Below are positions 1 through 6,016 of a stretch of 9,761 nt of DNA, piece by piece. Position 1 is the stretch's first letter. Every line of letters starts with the position of its first letter. The position numbers were made by a program, and so were the translations under genes. A model generated the notes under the pieces. That model was given only the letters and a program-made list of their open reading frames with translations. It had not been told where the DNA came from and made no database searches. Origin of the DNA: Azoarcus sp. (lineage in GTDB: Bacteria; Pseudomonadota; Gammaproteobacteria; Burkholderiales; Rhodocyclaceae); assembly GCA_031268685.1 (NCBI GenBank), contig JAIRWW010000117.1, positions 1 through 9,761 on the forward strand. The letters run 5' to 3'.

Positions 1-184
1 TGTCCGCAAGTCCGAGTTGGAGTGCGTTGTAGCCGAAGATGTCGGCAAGCATGGCATCCAGTTGCGCCTGTTCCCATTCAGCGAAATACCCGCCGAGCGG
101 TGTTTGCAGCCACGCCCGCGAGCCGGGCGGCGGGATGGATTCAGCGTTCAAAGTGGTCGGCGCGGCGATCTTAACAGCCCGCAT
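1..184 (-). CDS. Class I SAM-dependent methyltransferase, N-terminal fragment (cut by window edge)
   Basis: Only the first 61 codons are inside the window; the gene continues past the left edge, so the SAM-binding motifs are not visible. The reading frame runs on the minus strand from an ATG at 184-182. A TTG at 151-149 is an alternative start; neither has a clear Shine-Dalgarno sequence. The visible protein contains WLQTPLGGYFAEWEQAQLDA (about residues 25-44), followed by MLADIFGYNALQLGL. I recognise this N-terminus from a family of betaproteobacterial SAM-dependent methyltransferases often found divergent from gloB. The substrate is unknown. The start codon sits in a small hairpin (CCCGC 178-182 / GCGGG 189-193). 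The identification rests on family memory of a short stretch plus the gloB neighbour; the coding call is firmer than the product name. Confidence 0.72.
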   Translation of the reverse strand, partial: MRAVKIAAPTTLNAESIPPPGSRAWLQTPLGGYFAEWEQAQLDAMLADIFGYNALQLGLAD

Positions 185-238
185 GATAGCGGGAATGGAG
201 CATTATTTAAGCTTTCATTTTTTCTGGCTTTTATTGTC

Positions 239-1012
239 ATGTCAGCATTCAACGTCACCCCGCTTCCTTTTGCCCGCGACAATTACATCTGGTTGATCGA
301 CGACGGAGGGCAGGCCGCGCTCGTCGATCCGGGCGAGGCTGCGCCCGCCTTCGCCGCGCTGGAGGCGGCGGCGCTCGCGCCCGCCGCCATCCTGCTTACG
401 CATCATCATGTCGACCATATCGGCGGCGTGAGGGAAATCGTCGCCAGGTATCCGTCGATACCGGTCTACGGCCCGCGCAAGGAGAGAATTGCCGGTGTGG
501 ATCATCCTGTGGCAGATGGCGACCGCATCGCCATTCCCGGGCTGGGGCTGGATTTGCAAGTGCTCGATCTGAGCGCCCATACGCGCGGACATGTCGCTTA
601 TTTCGGCCATGGCATGCTGTTCTGCGGCGATGTTCTGACTTCCGCCGGTTGCGGGCGTATTTTTGAGGGCGGCCCGGTTGATCTCGCGCGCGCACTCGAC
701 CGCCTCGTATGTCTCGACGGCAGCACAAAGGTGTATTGCGCTCATGAGTTCACGCTTGCCAATCTTGCTTTTTCCCGCGCTGCCGAACCGGAAAACGCCG
801 CCCGCGACCGCTATGCCGAACGTTGCGAAGCCTTGCGCGCGCAAGGCAAGCCCACTTTGCCGAGCACGATTGCTACCGAGCGGGCCATCAATCCTTTTTT
901 GCGCGTCGGCGTGGAGGGCGTCATCGCCGCCGTCACAGCCCGCAACGGCAGGCGTCCGCCAGATGCGCTGGCATGCCTGACCGCCTTGCGGGCATGGAAA
1001 GACGTGTTTTAG
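239..1012 (+). CDS. gloB: Hydroxyacylglutathione hydrolase (glyoxalase II)
   Basis: Hydrolyses S-lactoylglutathione to D-lactate and glutathione, the second step of cytosolic methylglyoxal detoxification. The 257-aa product has the usual length for the family. The metallo-beta-lactamase metal site is complete: THHHVDH at 54-60 (ligands H55, H57, D59, H60), the first His of HTRGH (H114), the bridging Asp in FCGDVL (D131) and His in YCAHEF (H169). The C-terminal HAGH domain ends with NPFLR at 218-222, typical of true glyoxalase II rather than a generic hydrolase. The ATG at 239 is chosen because MSAFNVTPLPFARDNYIWLI matches the family N-terminus. The open frame extends upstream to 17, but that part overlaps the divergent methyltransferase and is not family-like. 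No clear Shine-Dalgarno precedes the start. The gene is divergent from the methyltransferase with a 54-bp gap, so the two promoters must be packed together or overlap the genes. Confidence 0.96.
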   Translation: MSAFNVTPLPFARDNYIWLIDDGGQAALVDPGEAAPAFAALEAAALAPAAILLTHHHVDHIGGVREIVARYPSIPVYGPRKERIAGVDHPVADGDRIAIPGLGLDLQVLDLSAHTRGHVAYFGHGMLFCGDVLTSAGCGRIFEGGPVDLARALDRLVCLDGSTKVYCAHEFTLANLAFSRAAEPENAARDRYAERCEALRAQGKPTLPSTIATERAINPFLRVGVEGVIAAVTARNGRRPPDALACLTALRAWKDVF

Positions 1013-1028
1013 GGAACTATCTGCCCAT

Positions 1029-1057
1029 GTTTCAATCCACGCCCGTAACCGGGCGAC
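1029..1057. repeat. Solitary type I-C-like CRISPR repeat (orphan unit)
   Basis: A 29-nt element: GTTTCAATCCAC (1029-1040), stem arm GCCCG (1041-1045), loop TAAC (1046-1049), stem arm CGGGC (1050-1054), then GAC (1055-1057). Read on the minus strand it starts GTCGCCCG and ends GTGGATTGAAAC. This is the conserved layout of type I-C CRISPR repeats: GTCGC start, GC-rich palindrome, GTGGATTGAAAC end. I-C repeats are usually about 30-33 nt, so this one is slightly short. No second copy occurs at a spacer-length distance on either side, no other copy was seen in the window, and no cas gene is present. It is therefore a lone repeat rather than an array. The match to the class is by eye from known consensus patterns. 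Confidence 0.55.
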
Positions 1058-1061
1058 AAGA

Positions 1062-1113
1062 CACGGAAATGGTTACGCCCCTTCCGTGCCCGATTATCCC
1101 CCTGAAGGGGGGA
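1062..1113. other. Two consecutive hairpins downstream of gloB
   Basis: The first hairpin has a perfect 7-bp stem, CACGGAA (1062-1068) with TTCCGTG (1082-1088), and a 13-nt loop. The second has CCCCC (1098-1102) paired with GGGGG (1107-1111) around TGAA. They lie 50-100 bp past the gloB stop codon and could help end gloB transcription. Neither is followed by a T-tract on the plus strand, so they are not classical intrinsic terminators. The C-run/TGAA/G-run element also looks like intergenic G/C-run repeats that are common in such genomes. Confidence 0.35.
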
Positions 1114-1278
1114 GGTTTCCAACCGGAGTTAGTTTTTGATCAACACGGCATCGGCATCGGCGCCTTCGATGCTCATGCCATCTACCCCACGCCTGCGCGG
1201 CCTGATGATCGATGACACGCCGTCCCGCGTCTATGTCGGCAAAATTTAGTTTTACGTCATGACACCTGACGGACATCG
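1114..1278. other. Intergenic remainder between gloB and valS, no supported gene
   Basis: No convincing gene is visible. A 37-codon plus-strand frame from a TTG at 1136 to a TAG at 1247-1249 has a GGAG at 1125-1128 ahead of it, but it is too short to support. An imperfect hairpin of 13 pairs with 2 mismatches lies at 1147-1159 / 1167-1179. The valS stop codon is at 1279-1281, and I see no intrinsic terminator for valS in this gap. Confidence 0.4.
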
Positions 1279-4092
1279 TCATTTCAGCCGCGTCAGTTGC
1301 GGTTGCAGTTTGTCCAGCGTTGCCTGAAAGGCCGCCAGCCGTTCACGCTCCTGCGCCACGACTGCCGCCGGGGCGCGGTCGACGAAACTGGCATTGCCCA
1401 GCTTGCTTTGCGCTTTGGCGATTTCGGCTTCGATGCGGGCGATTTCCTTGCCGAGGCGCTCGCGTTCGGCGGCGGGGTCGATATCGACTTTCAGCATCAG
1501 CCGGATTTCTCCGGCGACAGCGACCAGGGCAAAGGCATCGGGGGGGATTTCGCTTGCGATGTCGACCGCCGAAAGTTTGGCCAAGGCGGCGAGATAGGGA
1601 GCAAAGGCCTGCAGGCTCGCCTTGTCCGCATCGCCAGCGGCGATGACGAGCGGCAGCCGTTGCGCAGGGGAGATATTCATTTCGCCGCGCAGGTTGCGGC
1701 AAGCCTGGGTGAGCGCCTTGAGCCAGGCGATGCGGGCTTCCGCCGCTTCGTCGATCAGGGCCGGACTGGCTTCGGGGTAGCGGGCGAGCATGAGGCTTTC
1801 CGCGTCTTTCTTGCCAGCCAGCGGGGCGAGCGTTCGCCAGAGTTCTTCTGTAATGAAGGGGATCAGCGGGTGCAGGAGCCGGAGCACGGTTTCCAGCACG
1901 GTGAGGAGCGTGCGGCGCGTGGCGCGCTGCTCGGCTGGCGTTCCGGTCTGGAGGCGCACTTTTGCCAGTTCCAGATACCAGTCGCAGTATTCGTCCCAGA
2001 CGAATTCGTAAAGGGCGCGGGCCAGGAGGTCGAAGCGGTATGCCGCGAACTGGGCGGCGGCTTCGGCGGCGCTGCGTTGCAGCCGCGAGACGATCCAGCG
2101 CTCGGCGAAGGAATAGTCGTCCGCCGCTGGCACAGGCGCAAGGCCGCAGTCCTGCCCTTCGCAATTCATAAGGACGAAGCGGGTGGCGTTCCAGAGCTTG
2201 TTGCAGAAATTGCGGTAGCCCTCGCAGCGGTTGAGATCGAACTTTATGTCGCGGCCTGGAGATGCGAGCGAGGCGAAGGTGAAGCGCAGCGCGTCCGCGC
2301 CGAAGGCGGGAATGCCTTCGGGAAACTCCTTGCGCGTGCGTTTCTCGATCTTGGGCGCGTCCTTGGGGTTCATGAGACCCGTCGTGCGCTTGCGAACCAG
2401 ATCGTCTATGCCTATGCCGTCGATCAGGTCGATGGGGTCGAGCACGTTGCCCTTGGATTTGCTCATCTTCTGGCCTTCCGCATCGCGGATGAGGCCGTGG
2501 ACATATACGTGCCGGAAAGGGTTTTTGCCGGTGATGTGCCTGGTCATCATCACCATGCGCGCAACCCAGAAGAAGAGGATGTCGAAGCCAGTGACGAGGA
2601 CGGTGGAAGGCAGGTAGAGATCAAGCGCGGGATTCGATTTTTGCGGATATTCCGGCGTCCAGTCGAGGGTGGAGAATGGCCACAGCGCCGAGGAAAACCA
2701 AGTGTCGAGCACATCGGGATCGCGGGTAAGCGCGCCCTGGTATGCGCTTGCCGCCGCCTGCGCGCGGGCTTCTTCTTCGTTGCGGGCGACGAAGATTTCG
2801 CCGTTTTCGCCGTGCCAGGCCGGAATCTGATGGCCCCACCAGAGTTGCCGCGAAATGCACCAGTCCTGGATGTTGCCCAGCCACTGGTTGTAGGTGTTGA
2901 CCCAGTTTTCCGGGTAGAAGCGGATTTCGCCGCTGGCAACGGCTTCTATCGCCTGCCCGGCAATGCTTTTACCATCCGCGCCCGGTTTCGACATGGCGAC
3001 GAACCATTGGTCGGTGAGCATCGGTTCGAGCACGACGCCGCTGCGGTCGCCGCGCGGCACTCTCAGTTTGTGCTTTTCGGTCTTTTCCAGCAGGCCCAGG
3101 GCTTCGAGATCGGCAAGAACCGCTTTGCGGGCGTCGAAGCGATCCATGCCCCGATATTCGACGGGCGCTTCGTCGTTGATCCGGGCATCCAGGGTAAGAA
3201 TGGAAATTGCCGCCAGCCCGTGACGCTGCCCGGCGGCGTAATCGTTGAAATCGTGCGCCGGGGTGACTTTCACCGCGCCGGTGCCGAATGTACGGTCGAC
3301 GCAATCGTCGGCAATGATGGGAATTTCGCGGCCGGCAAGCGGCAGCTTCACCGTTTTGCCGATCAAGCGCCTGTAGCGTTCATCCTCGGGATGCACCATC
3401 ACCGCCGTATCGCCGAGCATGGTTTCCGGGCGGGTGGTGGCGACAATCAGATGGCCGCTGCCGTCCGCCAGCGGATAGCGCAGGTGCCACAGAAAACCAT
3501 CTTCTTCTTCGCTTTCCACTTCGAGATCGGAGACGGCGGTCTTGAGTTTGGGGTCCCAGTTGACCAGACGCTTGCCGCGATAGATCAAGCCTTCTTTGTA
3601 GAGACGGACAAAGGTTTCGGTGACGATCCGGTTCAAGCCCTCGTCCATCGTAAAGCGTTCGCGCGCCCAGTCGGGGCTGCTGCCCAGGCGGCGCATCTGA
3701 CGAGTGATCGCGCCGCCGGAGTATTTTTTCCACTCCCAGATTTTTTCCAGAAACTTCTGGCGGCCCAGATCGTGGCGGGAGACGCCTTGCGCATCGAGCT
3801 GCCGTTCGACGACGATTTGCGTGGCGATGCCAGCGTGATCCGTGCCCGGCTGCCACAGGGTGTTGTCGCCGCGCATGCGGTGGTAGCGGACGAGGGCATC
3901 CATCAGCGTCTGGTTGAAGCCGTGCCCCATGTGCAGGGTGCCGGTGACGTTGGGCGGCGGCAGCAGAATGCAGAAAGCAGCTTCCAGGGGTTTGGCTGTG
4001 TCCAGCCCGGCGGCAAAACAGCCGCTTGATTCCCATTCAGCATAAAGTCGGGATTCGATCACCGACGGCTCGAAACTCTTGGGCAATTCCAT
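1279..4092 (-). CDS. valS: Valyl-tRNA synthetase
   Basis: Charges tRNA-Val with valine in the cytoplasm and hydrolyses mischarged Thr-tRNA-Val. From the chosen start the protein is 937 aa, normal for bacterial ValS. Visible parts in order: class I HIGH-type motif [13 protein letters not shown] (about 45-57); CP1 editing domain with [20 protein letters not shown] (about 219-238) and [15 protein letters not shown] (about 270-284); tRNA-entry and catalytic-core motifs [16 protein letters not shown] and [24 protein letters not shown] at about 542-546; the anticodon-binding helical domain; and a C-terminal charged coiled-coil arm (roughly the last 65 residues) typical of ValS. The ATG at 4092-4090 is chosen because MELPKSFEP matches the usual family N-terminus. 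An in-frame ATG at 4128-4126 would add 12 basic residues and has AAGG just upstream with short spacing, so it remains a real alternative. The gene is divergent from the lipoprotein operon. Confidence 0.97.
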   Translation of the reverse strand: MELPKSFEPSVIESRLYAEWESSGCFAAGLDTAKPLEAAFCILLPPPNVTGTLHMGHGFNQTLMDALVRYHRMRGDNTLWQPGTDHAGIATQIVVERQLDAQGVSRHDLGRQKFLEKIWEWKKYSGGAITRQMRRLGSSPDWARERFTMDEGLNRIVTETFVRLYKEGLIYRGKRLVNWDPKLKTAVSDLEVESEEEDGFLWHLRYPLADGSGHLIVATTRPETMLGDTAVMVHPEDERYRRLIGKTVKLPLAGREIPIIADDCVDRTFGTGAVKVTPAHDFNDYAAGQRHGLAAISILTLDARINDEAPVEYRGMDRFDARKAVLADLEALGLLEKTEKHKLRVPRGDRSGVVLEPMLTDQWFVAMSKPGADGKSIAGQAIEAVASGEIRFYPENWVNTYNQWLGNIQDWCISRQLWWGHQIPAWHGENGEIFVARNEEEARAQAAASAYQGALTRDPDVLDTWFSSALWPFSTLDWTPEYPQKSNPALDLYLPSTVLVTGFDILFFWVARMVMMTRHITGKNPFRHVYVHGLIRDAEGQKMSKSKGNVLDPIDLIDGIGIDDLVRKRTTGLMNPKDAPKIEKRTRKEFPEGIPAFGADALRFTFASLASPGRDIKFDLNRCEGYRNFCNKLWNATRFVLMNCEGQDCGLAPVPAADDYSFAERWIVSRLQRSAAEAAAQFAAYRFDLLARALYEFVWDEYCDWYLELAKVRLQTGTPAEQRATRRTLLTVLETVLRLLHPLIPFITEELWRTLAPLAGKKDAESLMLARYPEASPALIDEAAEARIAWLKALTQACRNLRGEMNISPAQRLPLVIAAGDADKASLQAFAPYLAALAKLSAVDIASEIPPDAFALVAVAGEIRLMLKVDIDPAAERERLGKEIARIEAEIAKAQSKLGNASFVDRAPAAVVAQERERLAAFQATLDKLQPQLTRLK

Positions 4093-4134
4093 GGTGCGGG
4101 CAGGGATGTGTGATGTGGAGCGGCGCATTTTACC

Positions 4135-4165
4135 TTGCCGGCACAGGCGAATGTGTTAGCATAAT
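4135..4165 (+). promoter_or_regulatory. Candidate sigma70 promoter for the lipoprotein operon
   Basis: TTGCCG (4135-4140) and CATAAT (4160-4165) resemble -35 and -10 boxes. The spacer is 19 bp, longer than ideal. The -10 box lies about 70 bp upstream of the first lipoprotein start at 4235. It is the best-looking pair in the valS/operon divergent gap, but it was found by eye only. Confidence 0.3.
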
Positions 4166-4208
4166 CAAAATCTGCTCGAATCTGTTTGGCATTGGGTATT
4201 TGGTTTGC

Positions 4209-4214
4209 ATTGTA
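4209..4214 (-). promoter_or_regulatory. Candidate -10 box for valS
   Basis: On the minus strand this reads TACAAT, one mismatch from the consensus -10. It is about 85-120 bp upstream of the possible valS starts. The upstream TTGAAA sits at only a 15-bp spacing, so the -35 match is poor. If real, it would make overlapping divergent promoters with the lipoprotein operon. Weak evidence. Confidence 0.2.
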
Positions 4215-4234
4215 CTGAGTCAAGTGAGTTTTCA

Positions 4235-4918
4235 ATGAAACACTCTCGTTTTAGCATCTCTTGCATCGCGGTTTCGCTTTTGGCCTTGTTTTCCGCAGGA
4301 TGCGCCACGGAAAGTCACAGGGCGCTGGCCGTCGAGCAAACCGTCAGCGCGACACTTCCCTACCATGGCGCGCGTTCGCCCATCTCGGTCGGTCAATTCG
4401 ACAACCGCTCCAGTTTCATGCGCGGCCTGTTTTCAGACGGCGTGGACAGGCTGGGCAGTCAGGCCAAGACCATCCTGATTACGCACTTGCAGCAGACCAA
4501 TCGTTTTACCGTGCTCGACCGCGACAACATGGCGGAAGCGGAGCGGGAAGCGAAAATCCGCAACGAAACCCAGGCCCTGAAAGGCGCCACACATGTCGTC
4601 ACCGGCGACGTAACGGAATTCGGCCGCAAGGAAGTGGGCGATCATCAATTGTTCGGCATTCTGGGGCGCGGCAAAAAACAAGTCGCTTATGCCAAGGTAA
4701 GCCTCAACATCGTCGATATCCATACCACGGAAGTCGTCTATTCGGTGCAGGGCGCGGGGGAATACGCGCTTTCCAGCCGTGAAGTCATCGGCTTCGGCGG
4801 CACCTCGGGCTATGACTCCACGCTGAACGGAAAAGTGCTCGATCTGGCCATACGCGAAGCGGTCGACCGTCTGACCGCCGCTATCGACAACGGTGCCTGG
4901 CAGCCTGCGGGTAAATGA
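4235..4918 (+). CDS. CsgG/HfaB family outer-membrane lipoprotein
   Basis: A 227-aa predicted lipoprotein. An N-terminal hydrophobic signal ends in LLALFSAGC with the lipidated Cys at 23; Ser at -3 makes the lipobox slightly non-canonical. The mature part has CsgG-family features: ISVGQFDNRSS (50-60), the central NRFTVLDRDNMAEAEREA (89-106), GATHVVTGDVTEF (117-129), a beta-rich stretch AYAKVSLNIVDIHTTEVVYS, and a closing amphipathic helix GKVLDLAIREAVDRLTAAI (199-217). CsgG itself forms an oligomeric outer-membrane channel for curli subunits, and HfaB helps anchor holdfast. No curli or holdfast gene is nearby, so a channel role is not shown. The ATG at 4235 gives a proper signal peptide; the frame is open back to 4205 but that adds an unlikely polar leader. 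Ribosome-binding sequence is weak (AAGTGAG, 4222-4228). First gene of a three-lipoprotein operon; its TGA overlaps the next ATG. Confidence 0.88.
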   Translation: MKHSRFSISCIAVSLLALFSAGCATESHRALAVEQTVSATLPYHGARSPISVGQFDNRSSFMRGLFSDGVDRLGSQAKTILITHLQQTNRFTVLDRDNMAEAEREAKIRNETQALKGATHVVTGDVTEFGRKEVGDHQLFGILGRGKKQVAYAKVSLNIVDIHTTEVVYSVQGAGEYALSSREVIGFGGTSGYDSTLNGKVLDLAIREAVDRLTAAIDNGAWQPAGK

Positions 4919-5280
4919 GAACGGCAGCGGTAGTGCAAGGCCAGCGCCGTCTTGTTCCGGCGTTGGCCTTTGCGGCTTTTCTTTCCGGTTGCGCAAGCGG
5001 CCCGGAGCCGCTTTACCACTGGGGAAGCTACGAAGAACAAATTTATGCGCATCTGCAAGGCGAAAGCCGGGAGGCGCAAATCGAGGCGATGAAGCGCGAT
5101 GCGAGTAAAGCAGATGCCCGCGGCAAAATAGCCCCGCCGGGGTTTTATGCTCACCTTGGTTTGCTTTACGTAGAAACCGGCCACGATGCGGAAGCCATTT
5201 CCTGCTTTGAGAAAGAAAAGGCGCTTTTTCCCGAATCCATCGTATTCATGGATTTTTTACTGAATAAATATCGCCGATGA
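4915..5280 (+). CDS. DUF4810 domain lipoprotein
   Basis: A 121-aa predicted lipoprotein. The signal segment LVPALAFAAFLSGC ends in a canonical LSGC lipobox with Cys 26; Ala at +2 suggests outer-membrane sorting. The mature protein opens with EPLYHWGSYEEQIYAHL (31-47), the hallmark I associate with DUF4810. It ends with PPGFYAHLGLLYVETGHDAE and SCFEKEKALFPES (74-108), which reads like one tetratricopeptide-type helical pair. The function is unknown. Small TPR-like lipoproteins commonly act as adaptors, which would fit a role between the CsgG-like and GNA1162-like partners, but that is inference. The start overlaps the upstream stop as ATGA (4915-4918), and the stop overlaps the next start in the same way (5277-5280). 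There is no independent Shine-Dalgarno, so translation is probably coupled. Confidence 0.85.
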   Translation: MRTAAVVQGQRRLVPALAFAAFLSGCASGPEPLYHWGSYEEQIYAHLQGESREAQIEAMKRDASKADARGKIAPPGFYAHLGLLYVETGHDAEAISCFEKEKALFPESIVFMDFLLNKYRR

Positions 5281-5966
5281 TGCCACGCACGAGATTTCTT
5301 TCCGCGCCACACTTTTCGGCGCTGCGTTTTGTGATGGCAGCGGGGGTTTCGCTTCTGCTTGCCGCATGCGTGACGCCGCAGCGCCAAATCGATTATTCCG
5401 CTTTCCGGGCAAACCGTCCGCGTTCCATACTGGTATTGCCGCCAGTCAACCGCTCTCCGGAAATCAAAGCGCCCACAAGCTTTTTGTCCGCCGCAACCCT
5501 TCCATTAGGGGAAGCGGGTTATTACGTGATTCCGGTGACGCTGTCGGAAGAAACCTTCAAGCAGAACGGCGTGACCGTCGCCGATGAAGCACAGGCGCTC
5601 CCGCTGGACAAACTACGCGAAATCTTCGGCGCCGATGCGGCGCTATACATCACTATCGACCGGTTCGGCGTCAGTTACCGCTTGATCGACAGCGTGGTGG
5701 AAGCCTCCGCCACCGCCAAGCTCGTCGACCTGCGTAGCGGAGAGGAACTCTGGCAAGGTTATGCCTATGTTTCCACGGGGCAGAACAACAACAATGGCGG
5801 CGGGCTGGTCGGCATGCTGGTGAGCGCGGCCATCAAGCAAATCATCAACACCCTGTCGGACAGGTCGCGCGAAGTAGGGCGTGCCGCGAGCTACCAGCTT
5901 CTTTCAACCAGACGCCATAACGGCCTTCTTTACGGCCCCTACCATCCAGGCTTCGGCACCGACTGA
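5277..5966 (+). CDS. DUF799 / GNA1162-like lipoprotein
   Basis: A 229-aa predicted lipoprotein and the last gene of the operon. A basic N-terminus is followed by FVMAAGVSLLLAAC, with Cys 31 in an LAAC lipobox. The mature part carries family-typical blocks: RPRSILVLPPVNRSPEIKA (47-65), FLSAATLPLGEAGYYVIPV (69-87), ADAALYITIDRFG (119-131), VVEASATAKLVDLRSGEELW (140-159) and a glycine/asparagine-rich turn before the helix LVGMLVSAAIKQIINTL (177-193). It ends with RRHNGLLYGPYHPGF. These match the DUF799 family, whose best-known member is the Neisseria meningitidis antigen GNA1162. Its biochemical role is unknown; periplasmic-facing outer-membrane lipoprotein is the expected location. An ATGA overlap couples it to the DUF4810 gene. 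Two consecutive ATG codons (5277 and 5280) are possible starts, differing by one residue. Confidence 0.88.
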   Translation: MMPRTRFLSAPHFSALRFVMAAGVSLLLAACVTPQRQIDYSAFRANRPRSILVLPPVNRSPEIKAPTSFLSAATLPLGEAGYYVIPVTLSEETFKQNGVTVADEAQALPLDKLREIFGADAALYITIDRFGVSYRLIDSVVEASATAKLVDLRSGEELWQGYAYVSTGQNNNNGGGLVGMLVSAAIKQIINTLSDRSREVGRAASYQLLSTRRHNGLLYGPYHPGFGTD

Positions 5967-5969
5967 ATT

Positions 5970-6014
5970 CCGCGTCTTGCCCGTGCCAAAGGCAAGACGC
6001 GGCGCTTCAGCGCC
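5970..6014. terminator. Double hairpin between convergent genes, possible two-way terminator
   Basis: A perfect 12-bp stem, CCGCGTCTTGCC (5970-5981) with GGCAAGACGCGG (5991-6002), and a 9-nt loop. A second small hairpin overlaps it, GGCGC (6001-6005) with GCGCC (6010-6014). It starts 4 bp after the DUF799 stop and ends 3 bp before the stop of the convergent DUF2167 gene. Neither strand has a T-tract after the stem, so it is not a textbook intrinsic terminator, but the position and stem strength suggest it ends or protects both transcripts. Confidence 0.6.
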
Positions 6015-6016
6015 AT

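Noticed and set aside
17..238. Upstream extension of the gloB frame (74 extra residues)
   Set aside because: It overlaps the divergent methyltransferase coding sequence, is not family-like, and the glyoxalase II N-terminus begins exactly at the ATG at 239.
242..844. 200-codon minus-strand frame inside gloB
   Set aside because: Antisense to gloB, which has a complete metal-binding motif set; the translation resembles no family.
1094..1282. 62-codon minus-strand frame overlapping the valS 3' end
   Set aside because: It has an arginine/histidine-rich composition and no ribosome-binding site, and it overlaps the valS stop. Likely chance.
1297..4029. A 910-codon open frame on the plus strand opposite valS
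   Set aside because: It is an exact antisense shadow of valS, caused by GC-rich codon usage. The translation is low-complexity with G/F/A/V/D/H bias and no recognisable domain, while valS has all its motifs intact.
4235..5966. Possible curli (csg) operon
   Set aside because: Only a CsgG-family protein is present. There is no CsgA/B-type repeat protein, CsgE, CsgF or CsgD, and the neighbours are DUF4810 and DUF799 instead.
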